Notes: generated by a model from the sequence alone, not told the origin. A DNA stretch of 64,000 bases from Aliirhizobium wenxiniae (GCF_014201355.1 NZ_JACHEG010000002.1:1116001-1180000), one strand, 5' to 3'; counted from the first letter of the stretch, positions 9,459 to 17,870 are shown. A program made the numbers and translations.

Positions 9459-9534
9459 GCCGCTTTAGCTCAGGTGGTAGAGCACATCATTCGTAATGAT
9501 GGGGTCGCAGGTTCGAGTCCTGCAAGCGGCACCA
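9459..9534 (+). tRNA. tRNA-Thr (anticodon CGT)
   Basis: Complete cloverleaf with encoded CCA: acceptor GCCGCTT / AAGCGGC (9459-9465 and 9524-9530), D arm GCTC...GAGC, anticodon stem CATCA / TGATG with loop TTCGTAA, and T arm containing GGTTCGAGTCC. The anticodon CGT is at 9492-9494 and reads ACG. The discriminator A at 9531 is followed by CCA. An integrase relic begins 67 bases downstream, so the gene may have served as an attachment site. Confidence 0.95.
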
Positions 9535-9600
9535 TTTCCTCGAAAATCAAAGATTTGAATACCGGTTTCCGCAGGTGGGACATTTCGGTGAGACAATTCT

Positions 9601-9741
9601 TTGTTTATCCCCTCCTACATTCTCAAATCCCGGCACGGCATATTCTATTTCCGCTGGCCACTGCCAAAGCAGCTACGCCCGCGCCAGAAAGCAGAATCAA
9701 TCAAGCTTTCTCTACAGACGCGCGATCCACAAGAAGCATTG
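9601..9741 (+). pseudogene. N-terminal remnant of a tyrosine integrase
   Basis: A short frame opening at a TTG reads SRHGIFYFRWPLPKQLRP, then KLSLQTRDPQEALR. This matches the start of phage/island tyrosine recombinases with the DUF6538-type N-terminal domain (a YYFRWxLP-like strand, then a SLxTxDxxEALR motif). Homology stops near 9741 where the frame runs into the 3' end of the converging glycosyltransferase gene, so the core-binding and catalytic domains are missing. Its position just after a tRNA-Thr gene, the usual integration target, supports a leftover of an excised or decayed integrative element. No second attachment repeat is seen in the following few hundred bases. Confidence 0.65.
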
Positions 9742-9768
9742 CGCTTCCCGTTCACCTTAGTTCCGGCT

Positions 9769-10920
9769 TCAGTGGGGCGGGGACGCAGAACTCAGCTCGC
9801 TCGTCTCGGTGCCAATCGTCATCGTGTTGCCGCGCCAGTCGAATGAACCACTCAGCCAGCTTCTCATCCAGATTGCGGGTGACAACACGTCGCGCACAAG
9901 CATAGCCGGAAGCGTCCAAACCGAGAGGTGCCAGTTCTTTGCCCGGATCAGAGCGAGCTCGGGAAGATAGACGGCTGCGAGGACGGCAAGGGTGACCATC
10001 GAGAATGAGATGGTGCCGGTCGACAAGGCTGCCGCAGCAAGCGCCAGCAAAAGCGGCGGCAGGCAACCGAGCAGGATTTCCGGCACGAAGAAGGCAGGAA
10101 AGGTGACCCGGCGCAGGCGCGCCCAACGGGCTTGTCGGGACCATATCTGGGTGAGTTCGCGCCTGCCGAGCGGCTGTTCGAATGGCGAGGCGACAAGATG
10201 GACCTTGCGTCCGAGACCGCGCACCAGCTTGGTCGCGGCAGCGTCCTCGGCAATTTCAGCGCCGAGTGCGGCAATGCCGCCTTCCGCATCCAGCATTGGC
10301 TTGAACCACAACATGCTCTTGCCCTGGGCAAATCCGAGGCCAACTGCTTCGCCCGCATATTGCCAGCGGGCCTGCTGGGAGTTCAGGAAGGCACATTCGA
10401 CTTCTGCCCAGAAACCTTCCGGGCGAGAGCCGAGCGGAGTAGAGCAAACGAGACCTGTGTTCGGTCGGCGCGCCGCCATGAGATGGCCAATGTAATCGCG
10501 CGGCATCAGAACGTTGGAATCGGCGAGCACAACCCAGTCATTCACCGCTGCGCGCCACCCCTTGACGCAATTGTTAAGCTTGGGGTTGGCGCTGACACGA
10601 TCGTCACCGATCAATAGGCTTGCCCTGATTTCAGGATGCCGTGCCATAGCCTCTTTCACTGCCGGGATGACCGGGTCGCGCGCATCGGCAACGCAAAAGA
10701 TCAGCTCGTAGTCCGGCCATTCCAGATCAAAGGCGCGTTCGAGCGTCAGAGGAGTAAAATTCTCGATGCCACAAGCCGGGATGACGACGGAGACAGGTGG
10801 CTTTTCCGTGAGCGCGGGTGCCGGGCTGCCATTGCGCGACAGGCGACCCATCGCAATGCCGATACTGATGCCGTTGGCAGCGATCAGTGCCCCGGAAGCA
10901 AGGCCTAGAATAAGCGACAT
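9769..10920 (-). CDS. Membrane glycosyltransferase, ceramide glucosyltransferase-like (GT21)
   Basis: Probable processive-type GT-A glycosyltransferase that adds a hexose to a membrane lipid at the inner membrane. The start MSLILGLASG is preceded by GGAG; 28 more codons are open upstream. It has an N-terminal membrane helix, a PVSVVIPACG entry strand, D1 in VADARD, D2 in LADSNV, D3 in EIAEDAAATKLVR, the RQARWARLRR form of the (Q/R)xxRW motif, and C-terminal hydrophobic segments (about 285-345). This D1-D2-D3-RxxRW layout is that of GT21 ceramide glucosyltransferases and HpnI. Sugar donor and lipid acceptor are not settled by sequence. The 3' end abuts the integrase relic. Confidence 0.8.
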   Translation of the reverse strand: MSLILGLASGALIAANGISIGIAMGRLSRNGSPAPALTEKPPVSVVIPACGIENFTPLTLERAFDLEWPDYELIFCVADARDPVIPAVKEAMARHPEIRASLLIGDDRVSANPKLNNCVKGWRAAVNDWVVLADSNVLMPRDYIGHLMAARRPNTGLVCSTPLGSRPEGFWAEVECAFLNSQQARWQYAGEAVGLGFAQGKSMLWFKPMLDAEGGIAALGAEIAEDAAATKLVRGLGRKVHLVASPFEQPLGRRELTQIWSRQARWARLRRVTFPAFFVPEILLGCLPPLLLALAAAALSTGTISFSMVTLAVLAAVYLPELALIRAKNWHLSVWTLPAMLVRDVLSPAIWMRSWLSGSFDWRGNTMTIGTETSELSSASPPH

Positions 10921-11069
10921 CAAGCAATCTCCGTTGAGCCTCGATATGTCAGGTTCCGCCTTCATGGGGCGCGGCTCATCGGGCTTGGCGAAGGAGCCAA
11001 GCACGGACGGATGTCAGGGACATGACACGAAGGCAGATGCCGGGGCTGACCGGTCCATACCCACGACTT

Positions 11070-12185
11070 TTATTCGGAAATCAGCCGCCAGACCTCGTCG
11101 GCGATGGCAAGCGACGAGGTGAGACCAGGAGATTCGATACCGTAAAGCGCCACGTAACCAGGATGTCCCGTAACCTGCGGTCCCTGGATGATGAAGTCTC
11201 CGCCACCACCGCCTTCGGGGCCTACCGTCTTCGGTCGCACACCGGCATAGGCAGGTTGCAAAGAGGCATCCTTCAGATGCGGCCAGTATTTGCGGATCGC
11301 AGCATAGAACTTTTCCGAGCGCGCCGGATCGACATCGTAGTTGGGGGCTTCCACCCATTCGACATCCGGCCCGAAGCGCGCCTGGCCGGCAAGATCGAGG
11401 GTCAGATGCGTGCCGAGGCCACCCGGTTCCGGAACCGGATAGATCAGCCGGCTGGCCGGTGCCTTGCCGGACAGGGCGAAATAATTGCCCTTGGCATAGG
11501 AACGATGCGGGATCGTTGCCGGATCAAGCCCCTTGAGGTTTGCCGAGACGGACCATGCTTCCAGACCCGCCGAATTGATGACCAGTCGGACATTGGCGGT
11601 GAAAGGGTCATCGCCGCCGACCGAGAGCACCAGGCCATCGGCCGTCAATTCACCGGAGAGAAGCGGAGAGTTTACGACGATCGTTCCGCCATGCGTCTCG
11701 ATATCAGTGATATAGGCGTCCATCAGGCCGTGGCTGTCAATGATGCCGGTCGAGGGGGAAACCAGCGCCGCATGGCCAACGATTTGCGGTTCCAGCGCAT
11801 GCAGTTCTGCGGCATCTATGAGATAACAGTCGTCGACATCGTTGGCTGAGGCCTGTTTCAGCAGTTTTTCCAGATAGGCGACCTCATCCGGATTGGAAGC
11901 GACGACAAGCTTGCCGCATTGACGATGCGGGACATGGTGCTCGCGGCAATAGGCGTAAAGCGCATCCCTGCCCTTGACGCAGAGTTCCGCCTTGCGGCTG
12001 CCGCTTGCATAATAAAGCCCGGCATGAATGACCTCGCTGTTGCGCGAGGAGGTGACGCTGCCCGTCAGCGGCTCGCTTTCGAGGACCACAACCTCACGCC
12101 CCGCTATCGCCAGTCGGCGGGCAATTGCCAGGCCGACGACACCACCACCGACGACCACGCAATCGAGGTCGAGAACTTCCCCCAT
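11070..12185 (-). CDS. FAD-dependent oxidoreductase, L-2-hydroxyglutarate oxidase-like
   Basis: DAO-fold flavoenzyme of 371 residues. The dinucleotide-binding motif VVVGGGVVGLAIARRLA is at about residues 10-26 and is followed by an acidic strand end (VVVLESE). TSSRNSEVIHAGLYYASGSRKAELC is the signature of the LhgO/L2HGDH group (given here in two parts: TSSRNSEVIHAGLYY and ASGSRKAELC). Such enzymes oxidise L-2-hydroxyglutarate to 2-oxoglutarate and pass electrons to the membrane. GGGGGAG lies 5 bases before the ATG. It is divergent from a D-2-hydroxyacid dehydrogenase gene, with 128 bases between the starts. Confidence 0.82.
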   Translation of the reverse strand: MGEVLDLDCVVVGGGVVGLAIARRLAIAGREVVVLESEPLTGSVTSSRNSEVIHAGLYYASGSRKAELCVKGRDALYAYCREHHVPHRQCGKLVVASNPDEVAYLEKLLKQASANDVDDCYLIDAAELHALEPQIVGHAALVSPSTGIIDSHGLMDAYITDIETHGGTIVVNSPLLSGELTADGLVLSVGGDDPFTANVRLVINSAGLEAWSVSANLKGLDPATIPHRSYAKGNYFALSGKAPASRLIYPVPEPGGLGTHLTLDLAGQARFGPDVEWVEAPNYDVDPARSEKFYAAIRKYWPHLKDASLQPAYAGVRPKTVGPEGGGGGDFIIQGPQVTGHPGYVALYGIESPGLTSSLAIADEVWRLISE

Positions 12186-12313
12186 GCAACTCCCCCATAC
12201 AGGTCAACTTGGCCGTTCTTCGGGCTTTCGCGGCGGCCCGAATGTTGTAGGACTACATTCCTCAAACAGGCGCGCGCCGAATGCAAGCCGGAACTAATTT
12301 TTGGGAGGCTTTG

Positions 12314-13267
12314 ATGACGAAGATTGTTTTCCTCGATCGCGACACGATTGGTCCTGCGGTGACGATTAGCCGGCCGAGCTTTCCCCATGAATGGGTCGAA
12401 TACGGCAAGACGCCAGAATCCGAGGTGACGGAGCGCATCCGCGATGCCGATATAGTCATCACCAACAAGGCGCCCGTGCGCGAGACTTCGATCAAGGCTG
12501 CGCCGAAGCTGAAAATGATTGCGGTGGCGGCAACCGGCTATGACGTAATCGACCTGGCCTTCGCCAAGGAGCGCGGCATCGTGGTTTCGAATGTGCGAGG
12601 TTATGCGGTCAATACCGTGCCGGAGCATACGTTTGCGCTGATTTTTGCGCTGCGCCGCTCGATCGTCGGCTTTCGCGAGGATGTAATCGCAGGCGAGTGG
12701 CAGCGCGCCAACCAGTTCTGTTTCTTCAACCATCCGATCCGCGATCTGGCCAATTCCACGATCGGCATTTTCGGCGGCGGTACACTGGGCCAATCGGTGA
12801 CCCGGATTGCCGAGGCACTGGGCATGAAGGTGATGTTTGCCGGCCGCAAGGGCGCAAGCGAGGTTGCGCAGGGTTACACGCCATTCGAAACGGTGCTCGA
12901 AGAGGCTGATATCATTTCACTGCACATGCCGCTCAAACCGGAGACGCGTGACCTGATCGGGATCGAAGAGTTCCGCAAAATGAGAAAACATCCGCTGATC
13001 ATCAACACGGCGCGCGGCGGACTGGTGAACGAGGCCGATCTGGTGACGGCGCTGAATGAAGGGCTGATTGCCGGGGCCGGGTTCGACGTGCTGACCAGGG
13101 AACCGCCGGCTGCGGACAACCCACTCCTGACCGTGCTCGATCGGCCGAATGTCATCCTCACCCCGCATGTCGCCTGGGCAAGTGACGAAGCGATGCAGGC
13201 GCTCTGGGCGCAAGTGATCGGGCATGTCGAGAATTTCGAAAAAGGCACGCCGTCCAACGTTCTATAG
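12314..13267 (+). CDS. D-2-hydroxyacid dehydrogenase (NAD-dependent)
   Basis: Cytoplasmic oxidoreductase that interconverts a 2-keto acid and a D-2-hydroxyacid, most like hydroxypyruvate/glyoxylate reductases. The start MTKIVFLDRD has GGGAGG 6 bases upstream; an 11-codon longer frame lacks this. The NAD-binding loop GIFGGGTLGQSV is at about residues 145-156, the substrate Arg region is NTARGGLVNE, a Glu follows in the LTREPP segment, and the catalytic His is in LTPHVAWAS near residue 285. 317 residues, normal length. Specificity is not determined. Divergent from the L-2-hydroxyglutarate oxidase-like gene. Confidence 0.88.
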   Translation: MTKIVFLDRDTIGPAVTISRPSFPHEWVEYGKTPESEVTERIRDADIVITNKAPVRETSIKAAPKLKMIAVAATGYDVIDLAFAKERGIVVSNVRGYAVNTVPEHTFALIFALRRSIVGFREDVIAGEWQRANQFCFFNHPIRDLANSTIGIFGGGTLGQSVTRIAEALGMKVMFAGRKGASEVAQGYTPFETVLEEADIISLHMPLKPETRDLIGIEEFRKMRKHPLIINTARGGLVNEADLVTALNEGLIAGAGFDVLTREPPAADNPLLTVLDRPNVILTPHVAWASDEAMQALWAQVIGHVENFEKGTPSNVL

Positions 13268-13363
13268 AGTATCGACCTGAACATTTTCGGGAATGTATCA
13301 AAGTGGAAATGCGGGCTTAGCGAAAGATTCAGGTGTTTGATGCAGGGTCAGCCCACGGGTAAT

Positions 13364-13400
13364 AGTGGCCGCGCGTGTTTAGATCGCTGAATAGGCCACT
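13364..13400. repeat. Inverted repeat upstream of the ACP gene
   Basis: AGTGGCC (13364-13370) and GGCCACT (13394-13400) form a perfect 7-bp inverted repeat with a 23-base spacer, ending 21 bases before the ACP start. It could be an operator or an early leader hairpin; only the symmetry is seen. Confidence 0.35.
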
Positions 13401-13421
13401 CTCTGGGGAAGGCTTATTCTG

Positions 13422-13682
13422 ATGACCGACAAGTTCAACGCTCCCGTGCGGGAATTCATTGCGGAAAACTTTCTGTTTCGCGCCGATGCTGAGCTCGACG
13501 ACAACCAGTCATTGCTGGAAAGCGGCGTGATCGATTCCACCGGCGTGCTCGAAGTCATCGCCTTTCTGGAGCAGACTTTCGGCATTTCCATTGCAGACGA
13601 CGAAATCGTCCCGGAAAATCTCGACAGCATCGCCAGCATGACACGCTACCTGGCATCGAAACTGCCGGCTGAAGCGGCTTGA
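13422..13682 (+). CDS. Acyl carrier protein
   Basis: Small acidic carrier of 86 residues with the phosphopantetheine attachment motif GVIDSTGVLE; the modified Ser is residue 39 in DST rather than the usual DSL. The helical ACP layout (helix 1 VREFIAENFLF, helix 2 VLEVIAFLEQTF, helix 3 region LDSIASMTRYLAS) is clear. It differs from the housekeeping AcpP and is followed 16 bases later by an adenylate-forming ligase, which suggests the ligase activates an acid and loads it on this carrier. The start ATG follows GGGGAAGG. Confidence 0.9.
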   Translation: MTDKFNAPVREFIAENFLFRADAELDDNQSLLESGVIDSTGVLEVIAFLEQTFGISIADDEIVPENLDSIASMTRYLASKLPAEAA

Positions 13683-13698
13683 GGCCAGCGGACCGGCC

Positions 13699-15252
13699 AT
13701 GCGTATCGAGGATCACCTTCGCCAAAGCGCCGGTCGTTTCGGTCCAAAAACGGCGCTGATCGCCGGCGGGACCCAGCTGTCCTACGGGGAGTTGGACAGG
13801 CTGTCGGACTATCTGGCGGCAAGCTTGGTCGCGAACGGTATCAAGGCCGGCGATCGGGTTTTGATGATTGCCGAGAATTCGGTAGAGGCGATCGTCGCAT
13901 TTTTCGCTGCCTGGAAGGCCGGAGCGGTACCCTGCCCTCTCTATGCCTCGATCAAGCAGGACAAGCTGCGCGCCATCATCGATAGTACAGAACCTTCTAC
14001 TATCTTTGCGCAGGCCCGTTTCCTCAACGTGGTGGACAGTGCACTCAGCGGTGCGGATCATATTCCTCTCAAAATTGCATTCGGTACCCTGCCAACGAGC
14101 GCCACGGAAGATTGGCTGGTCTATGAGGCGATTGCCACTCATGACGGCGAAGCCGAACTGCCGCGGCAGGTGGACAGCGAAGCGCTGGCACTTCTGATCC
14201 ACACGTCGGGTTCGACAGGCACGCCGAAGGGCGTGATGCATAGCCATGCAAGCCTGCTCGCCGCATGTGGCTCGATCATCGAATATCTGGAAAACCGCTC
14301 AGACGATATCATGCTCAGCGTATTGCCGATCTCCTTCGGTTACGGGATCACCCAGATCCTGACCATGGTGATGGTCGGTGGAACGCTGGTTCTGGAGAAG
14401 AGCTTTGCCTTTCCGCGCAAGGTGCTTCAGCGACTGGCAGAAGTGAAGGCGACCGGATTTCCGCTCGTACCGCCGATGGCGGCGTTGATCACGGGCATGC
14501 AGGATCTTCAACCGGGCTTCCTGCCCGATCTGCGCTATATCACCAGCGCTGCAGCCGCCATGCCTCCATCGGTCAGCCAGAGGCTTCGTACCCTCCTGCC
14601 GGATGCTCGGCTTTTTCTGATGTACGGCCAGACGGAATGTATTCGCGCAACCTATCTTGCGGCGGATGAGGCCGATCGCCAGCCGCTTTCCGTCGGCCGG
14701 GCCATTCCCGGCACCCGTGCCTTCGTCATCGATGAGGATGGCCGCTTGCTCGGCAGCGGGGAGATCGGCGAACTCGTGGTCGAAGGGCCGCATGTGATGA
14801 GCGGCTATTGGGGCGACGCGCTGGCGTCGTCCGCCAAGCTTCTGCCCATCACCGGCGGCAGGCGACTTCATACCGGCGACCTTTTCAAAACCGATGAAGA
14901 CGGTTTTCTCTATTTTGTCAGCCGACGTGACGACATCATCAAGACACGTGGCGAAAAGGTCAGCCCACAGGAAGTGGAGCGGGTTCTTTATGCGCTTTCC
15001 GGCATTCGCGAGGCGGCCGTGGCCGGTATAGATGATCCCGTCTTCGGCCAGCTGATCCGCGCCTATGTTGCGCTGGAAGCTGATGCCGGGCTTTCCGAGA
15101 AGGATATCCTGCGCCACTGCGCGACGCATCTCGAAGACTATATGGTGCCGAAAAGCGTCGAGTTTCGTGACGCGCTGCCGAAAACCAGCACCGGCAAGAT
15201 CCGCCTTTCCGCCGAACAATCCACTCCCGACATCGAGGACAATGTCGCATGA
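13699..15252 (+). CDS. Adenylate-forming acyl/aryl ligase
   Basis: ANL-superfamily enzyme of 517 residues that activates a carboxylic acid with ATP and passes it to a thiol. Core motifs: LLIHTSGSTGTPKGVMHSH (A3, about 166-184), FLMYGQTE (A5), HTGDLFKTDEDGFLYFVSRR (A7/A8), DDIIKTRGEKVSPQEVE hinge, and the catalytic Lys in LPKTSTGKIR near the C-terminus. Its placement directly after an ACP gene and translational overlap (ATGA) with the next gene suggest the thiol is the carrier protein, not CoA. The acid substrate is unknown. Similar ligases occur in exopolysaccharide and exosortase-linked clusters, but no such partners are present here. Confidence 0.85.
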   Translation: MRIEDHLRQSAGRFGPKTALIAGGTQLSYGELDRLSDYLAASLVANGIKAGDRVLMIAENSVEAIVAFFAAWKAGAVPCPLYASIKQDKLRAIIDSTEPSTIFAQARFLNVVDSALSGADHIPLKIAFGTLPTSATEDWLVYEAIATHDGEAELPRQVDSEALALLIHTSGSTGTPKGVMHSHASLLAACGSIIEYLENRSDDIMLSVLPISFGYGITQILTMVMVGGTLVLEKSFAFPRKVLQRLAEVKATGFPLVPPMAALITGMQDLQPGFLPDLRYITSAAAAMPPSVSQRLRTLLPDARLFLMYGQTECIRATYLAADEADRQPLSVGRAIPGTRAFVIDEDGRLLGSGEIGELVVEGPHVMSGYWGDALASSAKLLPITGGRRLHTGDLFKTDEDGFLYFVSRRDDIIKTRGEKVSPQEVERVLYALSGIREAAVAGIDDPVFGQLIRAYVALEADAGLSEKDILRHCATHLEDYMVPKSVEFRDALPKTSTGKIRLSAEQSTPDIEDNVA

Positions 15253-16247
15253 CCAACGCCCCTGCCCGCTCGAAACCGACCGCACCGTTTTCCGCGCAAA
15301 ACCTCGTGCTCGATGCCGAGGCTGAGATCGAGCGCATCTGCGAATGGCTGCGCCTGACCGTGCTGAAGGACCTGCGCAAGCGCGGGGCCGTTCTCGGCCT
15401 TTCAGGCGGCATCGATTCCAGCGTCACGGCAGCGCTTTGCGCCCGTGCGCTCGGCACGGGCAAGGTCACCGGCGTGTTCATGCCCGAACACGATAGCGAC
15501 CCGGACAGCCTGCGGCTCGGCAAGGCACTGGCGGACGCTGTCGGCATAGAGACGGTGCTTGAGGATATCGGCCCATCGCTTGCCGCCCAGGGATGCTACG
15601 CGCGCCGCGACGGCTTTATTCGTCAGGTCGTGCCGGAGTTTTCCGAAGGCTGGGGCTGCAAGGTGGTGCTGGAGGATGCGCTGACCGGGCGCGGTTACAA
15701 CATCTCCTGGCTGGTGGTCGCCAACCCGGCCGGCGAGCAGAGCCGGCACCGGATGCCGCTCGATGTCTATCTCGGCATGATCGCCGCTGCCAACATGAAG
15801 CAGCGGACGCGCAAGCAGATCGAATATTACCACGCCGATCGTCTAAATTTTGCCGTTACCGGCACACCGAACCGGCTGGAATACGACCAGGGCTTCTTCG
15901 TCAAGAACGGCGACGGCGCAGCCGATTTCAAGCCGATCGCCCATCTCTACAAAACCCAGGTCTATCAGCTGGCGGAGGCGCTCGGCGTGCCTGAAGAAAT
16001 TCGCCGTCGCCCGCCGACGACCGACACCTGGTCGCTGCCGCAGGGGCAGGACGAATACTACTTCTCGCTGCCCTATGACCGGATGGATATCTGCCTCTAT
16101 GCGCTGGACAACGGCATCTCCCGCGAAGAGACCGCGGATGCCGCGGGGCTCACATCGGATCAGGTGGATGCGGTCTGGCGCAATATCGCATCGAAGCGGA
16201 AGGTCGCCGATTACCTGCACGCCCAGCCGCTTACGATGCTCGGCTGA
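15249..16247 (+). CDS. nadE: Stand-alone NAD synthase-like PP-loop amidotransferase
   Basis: ATP-dependent enzyme of the NadE family, which adenylates a carboxylate and replaces AMP with ammonia. 332 residues with no N-terminal glutaminase domain. PP-loop LGLSGGIDSSVT at about 49-60, the FMPEHDSDPDS segment, the TGTPNRLEYDQGFFVKNGDG region and FKPIAHLYKTQVY all match NadE. Its start overlaps the ligase stop as ATGA, so ligase and NadE-like protein are probably made together. Rhizobia commonly have a separate glutamine-dependent NadE, so this copy could serve NAD synthesis or amidate a carrier-linked product. The second option is inference from context. Confidence 0.8.
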   Translation: MTNAPARSKPTAPFSAQNLVLDAEAEIERICEWLRLTVLKDLRKRGAVLGLSGGIDSSVTAALCARALGTGKVTGVFMPEHDSDPDSLRLGKALADAVGIETVLEDIGPSLAAQGCYARRDGFIRQVVPEFSEGWGCKVVLEDALTGRGYNISWLVVANPAGEQSRHRMPLDVYLGMIAAANMKQRTRKQIEYYHADRLNFAVTGTPNRLEYDQGFFVKNGDGAADFKPIAHLYKTQVYQLAEALGVPEEIRRRPPTTDTWSLPQGQDEYYFSLPYDRMDICLYALDNGISREETADAAGLTSDQVDAVWRNIASKRKVADYLHAQPLTMLG

Positions 16248-16259
16248 ACCCGATTGGGC

Positions 16260-17369
16260 TCAGTCGAAATCGTCGCCGATCAGACGCATCCAGTTTTCTC
16301 CGGCGAGCCCGCTGATCAGGGCTTCGCCGGCCTTGATCGGCTCCAGTAGGCTTTTGTCCTTTGCATGGGCGACGAAAAAGGCGCGGCCGTAAAACAGCGT
16401 CTTGCGGCTGATGAGTTCAGGCGTCAGCCACGGATGGCCGGCGCCGCGGATAGCAACACAGCCTGCTGCATCGGCATGAGCAAACAGATCGTCGACCATT
16501 TCGCCGGCGACATTCGGTGCGCAGACGGCCTGCAGTAACCAGCCGATGCCACCCGGGCGGCCGTAATAAACGTAACAGCCGACCAGTTCTCCGCTGCGGG
16601 ATTCGGCGATACGCCATGAGGGCTTGCCGAACTGGCGCTTTTCCTGCGCATGATCCATGAACCAATCCAGCGACGCGCGGTCCCATTGCGGACGCAGGGG
16701 AAAGAGTTCGGAGAGTTTCAGCACCGCTTCGGTAAAATCTTCCCGCGATGCATCCCAGAAATTTACGCGCCCTGCCCCATGGATCGGCGGCGCCCGAAAC
16801 GCTTTCACGCCCATGCGCTCGATCATGGCATCTGACAGCGATGCAACGGGGCGCAGAAAACGCGCAGCTTTCAGCCCGCGCTCGGCAACCTGAACGGCCG
16901 TGCCTGCAGGGCGCAGTATCCGCAGCCAGTTGAGGCTGTAAGCGATATCCAAAGGCAGGGCGAGCTTCTGCCACATGCCGAGCGCCAGTGCATTGGCGGT
17001 TTCCGTCAGTGAAATATCCTGCGGCCCGGTGAGGAAGGCACGAAGCAGACGGGCACCTGCCAGCGGATTCTGCTCGTGCCGATCCACCATCATGGAGCCG
17101 GCAAAGGCCGCGCGGATGGGGCGGCCGTTTATTTCGAGGCGGGATGGAAATACGCCGATGAAGCCCTGCACGCCGCCGCTTTTGTCGATGAAAACCTTGG
17201 AACGGATTTCCTCGTCATACCATGGATGGTCGAAGAGCACCTCGCGCAGATACTGAATCATAGATGGGCGTGCAGGCTCTGAACCACGGAATGTCTTCTG
17301 GAAGAGTTCGGCCACGGAAGGTAGGTCCTCCCGCTCCAGATCACGCACCCCGCCCGCCTTTTCCGCCAT
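16260..17369 (-). CDS. GNAT-like N-acyltransferase
   Basis: About 369 residues in the layout of a two-module acetyltransferase. The N-terminal part reads VRDLEREDLPSVAELFQKTF, a typical GNAT opening, followed by a strand GVQGFIGVFPSRL and the AGSMMVDRHEQ region. A second module near residues 255-345 has the SGELVGCYVYYGRPGG strand. Substrate unknown. Start MAEKAGGVRD is preceded by GGGG; a start five codons earlier (17384) is about equally possible. It meets the NadE-like gene head-on with 12 bases between stops, so it is next to, but not co-transcribed with, the carrier-protein cluster. Confidence 0.7.
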   Translation of the reverse strand: MAEKAGGVRDLEREDLPSVAELFQKTFRGSEPARPSMIQYLREVLFDHPWYDEEIRSKVFIDKSGGVQGFIGVFPSRLEINGRPIRAAFAGSMMVDRHEQNPLAGARLLRAFLTGPQDISLTETANALALGMWQKLALPLDIAYSLNWLRILRPAGTAVQVAERGLKAARFLRPVASLSDAMIERMGVKAFRAPPIHGAGRVNFWDASREDFTEAVLKLSELFPLRPQWDRASLDWFMDHAQEKRQFGKPSWRIAESRSGELVGCYVYYGRPGGIGWLLQAVCAPNVAGEMVDDLFAHADAAGCVAIRGAGHPWLTPELISRKTLFYGRAFFVAHAKDKSLLEPIKAGEALISGLAGENWMRLIGDDFD

Positions 17370-17477
17370 GACACCAATCCCCATTGGCTAAATCGCCTTG
17401 GCGGGACCGTGCCAGAATAGGCTTAAGCAAACGAAAAGAGGCCCGCTTGGGGCCTCTCTCTGAACCATCAGATCGGA

Positions 17478-17870
17478 CTACATCCAGTAAGGCGGAACGC
17501 CGTAATAGTCGTAAACCTTCCGGTCATTTGCTCGATAGAAACTATCGTCGTCGAGGTCGTGATATTTCGGAGCACCGGTAATCTGATCCTTGGTCAGGTC
17601 GATGCGGTAACCGTCGAGCTGTTCGTCATAGCGCAGCTTTTCCCATGGCAGCGGGTAGTAGTCATCGCCGATACCAAGGAAACCGCCGAAGCTCAGGACC
17701 GCATAGCTGACACGGCCACCGCGCTTTTCGAGCAGAAGCCGTTCGATCGAACCGATCCGCTTACCGTCGGCGCCATAGACTGCAGTGCCTTCGACCTTAT
17801 CACTGGCGATCAGTGAAGGCGTATCCTTCACATACGGATCCTGACCTGCACGGGGTTCCTGATGCAACAT
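17478..17870 (-). CDS. PRC-barrel domain stress protein
   Basis: Cytoplasmic protein of 130 residues with one PRC barrel (about residues 15-85), beginning PSLIASDKVEGTAVYGADGK and continuing IGSIERLLLEKRGGRVSYAVL. The C-terminal tail is Tyr/Asp-rich and ends YYGVPPYWM. The start MLHQEPRAGQ is set by a near-perfect AAGGAGGT site 6-7 bases upstream; 17 more codons are open but unlikely. PRC-barrel proteins of this kind are often part of the alphaproteobacterial general stress regulon, which fits the EcfG-type promoter upstream. Molecular role unknown. Confidence 0.85.
   Translation of the reverse strand: MLHQEPRAGQDPYVKDTPSLIASDKVEGTAVYGADGKRIGSIERLLLEKRGGRVSYAVLSFGGFLGIGDDYYPLPWEKLRYDEQLDGYRIDLTKDQITGAPKYHDLDDDSFYRANDRKVYDYYGVPPYWM

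Noticed and set aside
9535..9768. Second copy of the tRNA-Thr 3' end as an attachment repeat
   Set aside because: No run matching the tRNA 3' end beyond chance was found here.
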